Shown: positions 59,851-64,000 of the stretch, one piece after another
How the letters are laid out: every line of letters begins with the position of its first letter
Numbering within the stretch: position 1 is the stretch's first letter
DNA from: Periplaneta americana
Lineage: Eukaryota > Arthropoda > Insecta > Blattodea > Blattidae
NCBI RefSeq assembly: GCF_040183065.1
Contig: NC_091130.1
Span: 26,640,359 to 26,704,358 of the forward strand
Direction of reading: 5' to 3'
Length of the DNA: 64,000 nt
Notes under the pieces: generated by a model
Databases searched by the model: none
The model's input: the letters and a program-made list of their open reading frames with translations, nothing else
What the model was told of the DNA's origin: nothing
Position numbers and translations under genes: made by a program

Positions 59851-62163
59851 ATCTATGTGTGTGTGTGTGTGTATAAACATACATACATGTCTGATAAGGT
59901 TGACTAAAAGTAAACAATGGTTCAATATTATGGCAACAGATATGTTTAACAGATTGCCGAGAGATGCTCATTCCACTAGCTCAAAGAGATTCAAATCCGT
60001 TTTAAAAAATTGGCTTATTGCTAACTTATCTTTTTTACAATATTAATGAGTTCTTTAATTCAACACTCAACATTGTAATTTAATGTGTTTTATTTGTGCA
60101 TGTATTGATTGTATTGTATGTATTGATTTGTTTATAACATCCAGTAAACTGTAGTTGCTCGATAACAAAATTGATTGATTAAAATTTAATTTATTTAGAT
60201 AATAAAACCTTTGAAGTTTGCTGTTGAATTTGAAAAGAAAAAAAAGTGATAACATGGATTTTGAGTGTTATGGAAGGGTAACAGTTTTGGAAAAATTTCA
60301 GTAAGCTTACATGGATACCTCACTGGCAACATAACCTTAAAATACTAAAAACGGCCGATTTGTCTGTGTTTGTCGAATGCACATGATCATGCTTACAAAA
60401 TTCTTTTGTATGCACAAGGTTGAAATTTTGAAGTAAGAGGGAAACGAAGGTATCCGTGTTCTGAAATTTATAAAACACTATTCCAGAATATTTTTTTATC
60501 CCATGCCACCAGGTTGTCATTTGATATTTCTGGTCTCTCCTGGCAATGGCTTATTTGTAACTCACTTCTGAGGTTGGGGCAGCTGGAAGGCGGAGTTACA
60601 CTGCCCCAATAATAATGATATTATGACAAGATTATGAAGTGCGAGGAAATGTCTTAAACCTAAACCTAACCTAATTTCCAGACCATGGACTAACACAGGA
60701 ACATTACCCTTTAAGGAAAAATTCCTGTGTTCTAACCAGGAATCAAACCCAGAATCTCAAGAACTGTAGTCAGAAGCTCTGACCACTAGCCCATGAGGCT
60801 GGTCCTATTCTGAATATTAAAATAGCGGAAAGCCAAAATAGCTAATAATTACCTGTAAAAATATTAAATTTACATAAGTTAATAATTTTACAACTGTACA
60901 GCATTTACTTAGCTACATAATAAAATTTACAATTAGATACAATTAATTAATTGACTGATGTAATTACATATCTACACGATTCTTTTACAGAAATATTCTA
61001 AAATATGTGATATTTTTTAGTTCTAGAAGTACATTTATATCTGCCATAGTACAAAAACCCCAATCTATATGCAATTTAGTTTAGTTTAATTTGTGCAAGT
61101 TTTATTTTTTTTTTAAATTGCTATCTTTTTGTTATTTGTAAGTAGTTTACCCTTATTGTTGTTGGGTAAACTATGAAAACTAAATTAATAAATAAATACC
61201 TACATCAACAACATAGTCTAGCATCTTTTACCAATTTCTTCAGGAAATATTTTTTTCTTAATCAAAAATTTCAGAAAATTTAATATTGAAGGTAACGACG
61301 CGGAACAATCTGTAATGCCAGAAGTTTGCTCTTGGCTTAAACCTACCTGTATTATGAAATGTGGCCCAACCTTTTATAATATGCTATAGGCCTACATTAA
61401 CTACGTAACCAATTGTATTCAATTAGAATTAGTTTACGCTCTGCCAGATTAAATAAATAAATTATTATTATTACATTTCTTCTCCTCACAAAATACCCAA
61501 GTTCTAACAGAACTCAGCAAAAATGTACAGCCAAACTGTGAACTAGTACACTCAATCCCTTTAAAATTTTTAAGCTTCTAGCTTTCTGAACATGCATATT
61601 GCAACAATTAGAATTTAAGAAATACAGCCAATGTTTTCTATTTCTGTAATGAACCTCGCTATCAAGCGATTCCAAAATTTGAAAATTAATCTTGAAACAT
61701 GAAATAAACAATTATTACTATACAGTAATAGGCTACTACACAAATTCAACCAATTAAAATAACGTGGGAACATAATAAAACAGAAACAAAAATCAAACAA
61801 GACGACAATTTAAGATCGGGAGAATGAATTCCATTGTTGTATTAAGGAAATTAAAATGTCTGACGGTGTTCGAAATATTATTTCACAATATAAATTACGC
61901 ATAAAATGTATAGAACCCAATGGGTGGGGTCATAAAAATAAGACACAATCTTTAAACTAAATAATCAATAACGAATAAAAAGTATACGTCACCTATTTTA
62001 CCCAAAACTGCGTCGCAATTGAAAAACTCACCTTGTTCATAACCTGAAACGAAATAAATATAGGCAATGTAGTAGACAGTTACTTCTATTATAAAACACC
62101 GATTAATTATATTATAAAATTTATACTTACATCAGGATTAGATTCCAATGGAAGCCAAGACAT
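38640..62163 (-). CDS. UCHL3: Ubiquitin C-terminal hydrolase, UCHL3 type (8 exons)
   Basis: Peptidase C12 cysteine protease that removes small adducts from the C-terminus of ubiquitin and, in UCHL3, of NEDD8; cytosolic. Eight coding exons total 681 nt, giving 226 residues plus TGA (human UCHL3 has 230). Oxyanion-hole Gln86, nucleophile Cys92 (NACGTIALIH), His165 (NFHFVAFVH) and Asp180 (ELDGRKSFPINHG) are all present with family spacing. The N-terminus (MSWLPLESNPDV), the VPRPVLAVLLLF strand and the C-terminus ALTAA are also typical. Introns are 87, 7364, 4929, 560, 1302, 4104 and 4497 nt, all GT-AG, phases 0,0,0,2,0,1,0. The start is supported by A at -3 and an in-frame TAA 18 nt upstream. 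No frameshift or stop, so it should be functional. Minus-strand ATTAAA (38242) and AATAAA (37979) are possible poly(A) signals. Confidence 0.97.
39127..40272 (-). mobile_element. Harbinger element with transposase remnant
   Basis: TTA on both sides (39124-39126, 40273-40275). Ends GGGTCGATTTCTAAAAC and GTTTTACAAATCGACCC. The minus strand retains a fragment of transposase (40065-39859). Confidence 0.88.
39859..40065 (-). pseudogene. Harbinger transposase N-terminal fragment
   Basis: A 68-aa frame with RDSNNPLSLYNDYNFRQIFR and FTKESTQNLARML resembles the N-terminal region of HARBI1-like nucleases, before the DDE domain. The catalytic domain is absent. Family assignment is from memory of the FR-FRFTKE pattern and is supported by the TTA-flanked termini. 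Confidence 0.65.
41316..41364. repeat. (AAT)n microsatellite
   Basis: About 16 AAT triplets in UCHL3 intron 7. Confidence 0.95.
41824..42138 (+). repeat. 157-bp tandem duplication with coding-like sequence
   Basis: CATTCGGAAATCCTGAATAA at 41824 recurs as CATTCGGAAATTTTGAATAA at 41981. Both copies read SEILNKLNTPCRPKS and end FENCTF-NYSF-stop, each in its own frame (157 is not a multiple of 3). This may be the duplicated end of a transposon gene, but I cannot identify it. Confidence 0.8.
42400..42680 (-). mobile_element. Unclassified dispersed repeat (partner of 3600-3905)
   Basis: See 3600-3905; inverted relative to it. Lies in UCHL3 intron 7. Confidence 0.6.
42983..43018. repeat. (AAT)n microsatellite
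   Basis: About 12 AAT triplets, upstream in intron 7 of the exon 7 donor. Confidence 0.95.
43221..43279 (-). CDS. UCHL3: UCHL3 exon 7 (catalytic Asp)
   Basis: 59 nt, completes codon 180 (Asp) and encodes GRKSFPINHGPTSSETLLE. Acceptor TTGTTTCAG, donor GTAAGT. Confidence 0.96.
43560..43655 (+). mobile_element. LINE 3' fragment, TAAG-tail family
   Basis: Encodes RWQTYVRAAMNLRVL-like family C-terminus, then AAAAGCCACTTGTAATTAAG. Only about 95 bp of the element remain. Confidence 0.8.
43780..44133 (-). pseudogene. Penelope-like element 3' end, copy A
   Basis: The minus strand encodes AEHITNANHTYRDINTDMEI, then LEQYEIYRHTK and NEILNTQLNF, the C-terminal end typical of Penelope-like retroelements after their GIY-YIG domain. 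Downstream lies a hammerhead-like motif at 43865-43828. The reverse transcriptase is missing. Copy B begins about 20 bp away in opposite orientation. Confidence 0.8.
43828..43865 (-). ncRNA. Hammerhead-like motif, Penelope copy A
   Basis: Minus strand: CTGAAG, stem GGTC/GACC, GAAA, then palindromic ACATGT. AGTT before CTGA can pair with AAC after ACATGTT. Compared with the canonical CUGANGA...GAAA core, the second G-A is not kept, so activity is doubtful. It is in the sense orientation of UCHL3 intron 6. Confidence 0.45.
44150..45103 (+). pseudogene. Penelope-like element 3' end, copy B, interrupted
   Basis: 44154-44192 encodes AEHITNANHIYRDIN and 44800-44943 resumes with TDMEILHIQPKSQ to NEILNTQFNFRTHTL-stop. 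The intervening about 600 bp (44195-44795) is an insertion I cannot classify; TCAACAAA and TTTGTTGA mark its two ends. A hammerhead-like motif lies at 45015-45052. Confidence 0.8.
45015..45052 (+). ncRNA. Hammerhead-like motif, Penelope copy B
   Basis: Same sequence as in copy A on the opposite strand, antisense to UCHL3. Confidence 0.45.
45105..45745 (+). pseudogene. LINE 3' end with (ATT)n tail
   Basis: Begins with a C-terminal LINE peptide VARNWNSLPSDVRG (45130 region), followed by an untranslated region ending TAACTCTGCCAGCGAAAATA and an (ATT)n tail at 45726. The (AT)n tract at 45339-45395 lies within it. A similar CTCTGCCAGATTAAATAAAT end occurs at 61437-61470. Confidence 0.75.
45339..45395. 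repeat. (AT)n microsatellite
   Basis: About 27 AT dinucleotides with one ATAC interruption, then (GT)n. Confidence 0.97.
45949..46209 (+). other. 86-aa frame, possibly a mariner N-terminus remnant
   Basis: Contains MEQHIIIKFLTG and GVKPSEREV, faintly like the first helices of mariner transposases (IKFL...GVKPSE), but the intervening sequence does not fit and no inverted termini are seen. Low confidence. Confidence 0.25.
46209..47083. mobile_element. Harbinger-type non-autonomous element in UCHL3 intron 6
   Basis: TTA on both sides (46206-46208, 47084-47086). Ends AGGCTGGTTCACAATAAACC and its complement. 875 bp, no transposase. An empty copy of the target (ATTGTGTTGTGTTACTGTG) is at 47245-47263. 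Confidence 0.92.
47084..47290. repeat. 173-bp spaced direct duplication
   Basis: TTACTGTGATTTAGAATACT begins at 47084 and at 47257, continuing GGTATAAAATG in both. The block left of the Harbinger element (TTGTGTTGTG) is also repeated, so the duplication includes the insertion site. Confidence 0.85.
47384..47459 (-). CDS. UCHL3: UCHL3 exon 6 (catalytic His)
   Basis: 76 nt, residues 155-179 plus one base. Contains His165 in NFHFVAFVH. Donor GTAAGT. Confidence 0.96.
47640..48695. mobile_element. ACAGTCTA-family MITE split by a LINE
   Basis: 47645-47696 and 48566-48690 together form one MITE unit (ends AGTCTACTATATAGTCACGA and ACTGTATATACTAGACTGTG). The LINE 47697-48565 separates the halves. 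All in UCHL3 intron 5. Confidence 0.85.
47697..48565 (-). pseudogene. 5'-truncated LINE, TAAG-tail family, copy in UCHL3 intron 5
   Basis: Minus-strand frames 48389-48081, 48145-47951 and 47947-47756 encode [32 protein letters not shown] and RWSGHVARMGES. Same orientation as UCHL3. Tail (TAAG)n at 47697. Frame breaks make it inactive. Confidence 0.93.
48762..48903 (-). CDS. UCHL3: UCHL3 exon 5
   Basis: 142 nt, residues 107-154, the segment corresponding to the active-site crossover loop and following helices (FLDDSQALNPDEKGELL, LALEGQTE). Donor GTAGCA is weaker than the others. Confidence 0.95.
49464..49609 (-). CDS. UCHL3: UCHL3 exon 4 (catalytic Cys)
   Basis: 146 nt, residues 59-106 plus two bases of codon 107. 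Contains Gln86 and nucleophile Cys92. Ends in phase 2 before GTAAGT. Confidence 0.97.
49689..50174 (+). other. 161-aa open frame, unknown
   Basis: Antisense to UCHL3 in intron 3, just before exon 4. I recognise no domain; composition (His-, Ser-, Leu-rich) and lack of promoter or splice context make chance likely. One of the longest non-repetitive frames in the window, hence listed. Confidence 0.2.
50230..51046 (+). mobile_element. Tigger/pogo-type element, internally deleted
   Basis: TA-flanked (50228-50229, 51047-51048), ends CAGTAGAACTTGGTTATAGC and ATAACCAAGTTCTACTG, typical of Tigger. The frame 50617-50916 encodes the C-terminal tail of a pogo-type transposase (SDALEVIRIRKMFYEAR) with a PCNA-interaction-like box QCKMTDYF. 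DNA-binding and DDE domains are missing. Confidence 0.9.
51070..51570 (-). other. 166-aa open frame, unknown
   Basis: Sense to UCHL3 within intron 3. It shows no domain that I recognise, and no termini of a transposon are visible around it. Possibly a chance frame. Confidence 0.2.
51668..52077. mobile_element. 410-bp palindrome with two divergent tRNA-like arms
   Basis: The left arm (51668-51852) and right arm (51927-52077) are inverted copies. Each outer arm is a tRNA-like sequence pointing outward: left on minus, right on plus (B-boxes GGGTTCGATCCCC and GGGTTTGATCCCC). The left anticodon stem TTGGT/ACCAA has loop ACGTAGA. The inner arms share CCCTTTGT and CATGTATGTTGACATTTT. Located in UCHL3 intron 3. 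Confidence 0.85.
52080..53070. other. No recognisable feature
   Basis: AT-rich intron sequence without supportable elements. Confidence 0.4.
53076..53470. mobile_element. 395-bp TA-flanked inverted-repeat element with B-boxes in both arms
   Basis: TA at 53074-53075 and 53471-53472. Ends CAGTAGTGGC / GCCACTACTG. The arms are about 170 bp each with a 50-bp spacer. Each arm, read inward, contains GTGGTTCGAATCCTGCC, a perfect pol III B-box in a tRNA-like context. Confidence 0.85.
53568..54361. mobile_element. Harbinger-type element rich in internal palindromes
   Basis: TTA on both sides (53565-53567, 54362-54364). Ends AGGTACAGTCACACATCGCT and complement. Both ends contain repeated GCTGCGCAAC and CTACTTTTGC/GCAAAAGTAG words that can pair locally. 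No transposase. Confidence 0.88.
54539..54667 (-). CDS. UCHL3: UCHL3 exon 3
   Basis: 129 nt, residues 16-58, including WQMVDVYGLD and VPRPVLAVLLLF. Acceptor TTATTTTCAG, donor GTAAGA. Confidence 0.97.
54973..55212. repeat. Inverted repeat flanking about 120 bp
   Basis: CTTCCGCCGATTTTGGAATA (54998) and its complement (55160) with flanking CTCGGTCAAACGAG / CTAGTTTAACCAAG. The spacer has AAACTAAACTAAGCTAAACT runs. Possible small foldback element, UCHL3 intron 2. Confidence 0.65.
55235..55600 (+). pseudogene. piggyBac-type transposase fragment
   Basis: A frame at 55283-55552 carries LLLCCWNDNSVVTGVLNCDS, EAITIYNIHMGGTDLMDQNV and IRPKKWWWSFFL, matching the conserved region after the second catalytic Asp in piggyBac (PGBD) transposases, where the DLMDQ Asp is catalytic. 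The preceding MKKTERG is in another frame. Truncated at both ends. Confidence 0.85.
55600..56760. other. No recognisable feature except a TAGGGTTGCCAGG end
   Basis: GTAGGGTTGCCAGGTATCCC near 55938 resembles the terminus of the element at 38878-40640, without a partner. Otherwise featureless AT-rich intron. Confidence 0.35.
56764..58604. mobile_element. DNA transposon with GGCTGGGTGCACAC ends, containing a LINE
   Basis: Ends GGCTGGGTGCACACAGAATC and complement. The right terminus is present twice (58505-58530 and 58577-58603). Flanks are TTA and TAA, not identical. A LINE insertion occupies 57354-58355. Confidence 0.75.
57354..58355 (+). pseudogene. 5'-truncated LINE with RNase H domain, (ACA)n tail
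   Basis: 13-bp target duplication AACAATAGTATTC (57341-57353, 58356-58368). The frame 57404-57799 has LYTDGS and FDGEITAI, the first RNase H Asp and Glu; the next parts, in other frames, give ILSDSKAA and GNENADALAK (remaining Asp residues). The frame 57994-58344 ends with a CPLC...EHLKIC zinc-binding motif. A GGTGCA hexamer tract (57647-57686) has expanded into Gly-Ala repeats inside the RNase H domain. Dead copy. Confidence 0.88.
58606..59255. other. No recognisable feature
   Basis: GAGGATGATGATGAAGATAA purine tract at 58636, then sequence without supportable features. Confidence 0.35.
59260..60065 (+). pseudogene. Jockey-like LINE 3' half fragment
   Basis: Translated pieces in several frames: YGIRDKELDLIRSYLSKRTQ (59.34 kb), DSKLSWSGHISSVCNRLSRV (59.55 kb), LYLLRHFKNIVSKEYLMQS, and the C-terminus MFNRLPRDAHSTSSKRFKSV (59.95 kb). 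An (AT)n(GT)n tract (59816-59873) interrupts it. Heavily frameshifted. Confidence 0.82.
59816..59873. repeat. (AT)n(GT)n microsatellite
   Basis: About 14 AT units, an ATCT pair, then seven GT units. Confidence 0.96.
60620..60815 (-). mobile_element. tRNA-derived SINE, diverged
   Basis: Minus strand: CAGCCTCATGGGCTAGTGG (D-arm-like), GCTTCTGACTACAG, then TGGGTTTGATTCCTGG (B-box), followed by a short body. Located in UCHL3 intron 2. Confidence 0.65.
61400..61475 (+). mobile_element. LINE 3' end, CTCTGCCAG family
   Basis: CGCTCTGCCAGATTAAATAA followed by an ATT-repeat tail, as at 45.70 kb. Confidence 0.55.
62032..62043 (-). CDS. UCHL3: UCHL3 exon 2, 12-nt microexon
   Basis: Four codons (Val-Met-Asn-Lys) between acceptor TTTCGTTTCAG and donor GTGAGT, both strong. 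Human UCHL3 has the corresponding residues (NPEVTNQFL), so the microexon is needed for a standard protein. Both flanking introns are phase 0; skipping would delete four residues without a frameshift. Confidence 0.9.
62131..62163 (-). CDS. UCHL3: UCHL3 exon 1 (coding part)
   Basis: 33 nt, residues 1-11 (MSWLPLESNPD), donor GTAAGT. 5' untranslated sequence lies above 62163; its start is not visible. Confidence 0.95.
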
Positions 62164-62350
62164 GATGAAATTCTCTATTTATTCACTGTTTCGCACTAGA
62201 GTCAGAAATGGAATGTTTCTCAAAACTGCTACAATCCTTTACCGGCGAACGGCGACAATAGACATGCGTTACATGAACTCGTAACAGGATTGGACAGAAA
62301 ATCAAATACATGACGTCATCAGAATTTGCTGGAATGACAGGGCGGGAAAA
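62164..62350 (-). promoter_or_regulatory. UCHL3: Putative UCHL3 promoter region
   Basis: Upstream of the start codon lie an in-frame TAA (62181-62179), a CCAAT box on the gene strand (62293-62289), a perfect CRE palindrome TGACGTCA (62311-62318, 148 bp upstream of ATG) and TTTTCCCGCC (62350-62341), an E2F-type site. I see no TATA box at an obvious position. Function is inferred from motif identity only. Confidence 0.5.
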
Positions 62351-62465
62351 ATCAATAACTTTGCCACTCTAAAGAAACAAAATAATTCTTCTCAATGTTG
62401 GCAACGTTTCATGACCATGAGTCATGGTTGCTTATGCGTAAACTGCTTTTTATCCTCTCGGGTAT

Positions 62466-62555
62466 TTTTGTATAATCATGTCTTTGTAAAAGGCAAGGGT
62501 CCAAGAGACCTGGTACTTTTAATAAAAACACCATAAAACTCAAAAAAAAAAAAAA
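62466..62555 (+). mobile_element. 90-bp poly(A) retrocopy of an RNA 3' end
   Basis: Flanked by a 14-bp target duplication ATCCTCTCRGGTAT (62452-62465, 62556-62569; one mismatch). Contains AATAAA at 62521 followed 15 nt later by a 14-15 base poly(A) tract: the signature of a polyadenylated RNA end reverse-transcribed into the genome. Confidence 0.8.
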
Positions 62556-62954
62556 ATCCTCTCAGGTATACTGTGTATATGTTTCCATTTTCAAGCATGG
62601 ACAAGACAAAAAATGTCACCTCAGGTCATGGTTATTTGAAAGAAAATTTTTTATTATAAAGAATACCGGTACATAAAATTCGTCATGCTCTTTATTTAAT
62701 TTTTTCCTCCATTGTCCCTATCTAACAATGGATTGTTATAACATATAATTTTAATTCAAAGAGTTGAGAGATTCAGATAGAAACGACCAATGAGATTTAT
62801 GTTTTTCTTTTTTAATGTTACTGCTTGTTGGCTGTTATTTATCATTGTAGTTTACGTCTTCCCGCTTTATATTCAAATCGATTCAGTACTTCAGTAGAGA
62901 GTAGATTGTTGCGAACATGAGTAGGCTACGTTAGGAATATACTGTAGTTTCAGT

Positions 62955-63194
62955 AAAAAAAAATATAAGGTAAAGGTATCCCCGTCACATGCCATGAAGG
63001 CACTTGGAGGTAGAGTCCCATGCTTTCCATGACCTCGGCACTAGAATGAGGTGGTGTGGTCAGCACCACGCTCTGACCACCTTTTATCCCCAGGAAAAGA
63101 CCCGGTACTCAATTTTATAGGAGACTGAGTGAACCTTGAGGCCGTTCTGAAAGTTTGGCAACGAGAGAAATCCTGTCGCCACCTGGGATCGAAC
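62955..63194 (-). mobile_element. 5'-truncated SINE (family of 17974-18266)
   Basis: Perfect 14-bp target duplication ACTGTAGTTTCAGT (62941-62954, 63195-63208). The body matches the 17974-18266 copy but is cut within the B-box (GATCGAA), so the pol III promoter is lost; 5' truncation is typical of target-primed insertion. Confidence 0.92.
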
Positions 63195-63314
63195 ACTGTA
63201 GTTTCAGTTCTTGTGAAAAATGTACATATTGTACATTATGACCATAGTTTTGATATTATTTTCTTAGTTTTAAAGTACTAATATTTTTAAGCGTGTGTTT
63301 ATTTTATTGGTAGA

Positions 63315-64000
63315 ATGAGTGATCCTCAAGAAGGACCGTACACGCGAAAAAAAAAAAAAAAAAACGTGAAATCAGGAAATAGTTATCTAAAAATGAGAAA
63401 TCTTGGCGGAAACAATAATTCGTTGAATCATGCTTGGAGGAACCTCATTTTAAAAGTTAGTTGGCTAAATCTAATGATCCCTATAAACTAAAATGTTTGT
63501 GTTGCAAAAAAGGAACTAACGGCTGGTAAGAGTGAATTAGAAAGCCACAGCTCCATACCCTTACATAAAAAAAATGCATTACAGTTGAAAAATGTCCCCA
63601 GAATTACCAGTGTTTTACAATAAAGCCATCTGATGACAAAGTAAAAGTTAAGATTACTATGTTTGGAGTTCTATCAAGTAGCTTTCAATGAATTCTTGAA
63701 AAGAATGCCCCTTCAACAAGATGTTAGGCCTATAAGTAATTTGACTTTTCTAGATCCAAAAATTGCATTAGGTGTCAGTAAGATTGTTGAAAGCTCTATC
63801 ACACTTACAAGAATCAGTATTAAATGAATGGAGTCTTTTAACCAATTACTTTTCTTCTGCAGAGAAAACTTCTTATCTAAATTTGCCTGTACCAGAATTT
63901 TGGAAGCGAATAGAAGAATGTCACAATTTCAATTCTGAATTGTTGTTAAAAAATTTAGGAAAACTAGCCAAAATTTGCCTTTCTTTGCCCATTCTAATGC
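63315..64000 (+). pseudogene. hAT-like transposase pseudogene, runs off the window
   Basis: An ATG at 63315 (MSDPQEGPYTRKKK) precedes a poly(A) tract. Then, in broken frames, LAKSNDPYKLKCLCCKK looks like the N-terminal zinc finger; at 63750 LDPKIALGV and at 63850 YLNLPVPEFWKRIEECHNF lead to a stretch ending PFFAHSNA at the window edge, like the start of the C-terminal dimerisation region of hAT transposases. The catalytic middle is largely missing. Family call is tentative. Confidence 0.55.

Overview
The window looks like insect nuclear DNA, most likely from a cockroach or termite. It is AT-rich and packed with DNA transposons, MITEs, tRNA-derived SINEs and dead LINEs. From memory, one LINE family (C-terminal motif RWAGHVARMG, TAAG-repeat tail) resembles proteins common in Periplaneta americana, but no search was run. 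I see no bacterial operon, rRNA gene or CRISPR array, and no tRNA gene I would call functional.

The only intact host gene I can assemble is on the minus strand, about 62,163 down to 38,640. It is an eight-exon ubiquitin C-terminal hydrolase of the UCHL3 type (226 aa) with all catalytic residues, consensus splice sites, a 12-nt microexon, and a compact upstream region holding a perfect CRE palindrome, an inverted CCAAT and an E2F-like site. Its 23.5 kb are almost all introns filled with transposons.

Layout. 1-1.3 kb: 108-bp minisatellite interrupted by a palindrome with a tRNA-like core. 1.7-7.9 kb: inverted copies of an unidentified 0.68-kb repeat, a foldback with a hammerhead-like loop, a SINE, a LINE fragment. 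8.6-10.2 kb: Harbinger-type element, then a second tRNA-core palindrome with a chain of stable hairpins. 11.3-19 kb: two copies of one LINE, each split by later insertions whose empty sites can be read from the other copy. 19.5-24.7 kb: Harbinger MITE, a three-level nest (hAT-like > TA-flanked element > SINE), a second hAT with a nested MITE, another LINE. 26.3-38 kb: hAT-type elements with near-perfect 8-bp target duplications, a MITE array, SINEs and two mariner remnants. 38.6-62.2 kb: the UCHL3 gene with hAT, Harbinger, Penelope-like, Tigger, piggyBac, LINE and palindromic tRNA-like elements in its introns. 62.4-64 kb: a tiny retrocopy, a truncated SINE and a decayed transposase that runs off the end.

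The elements most worth a second look are the tRNA-centred palindromes, above all 9626-10215, whose body is a run of hairpins including two canonical UUCG tetraloops, and the hammerhead-like motifs in the Penelope-type and foldback elements.
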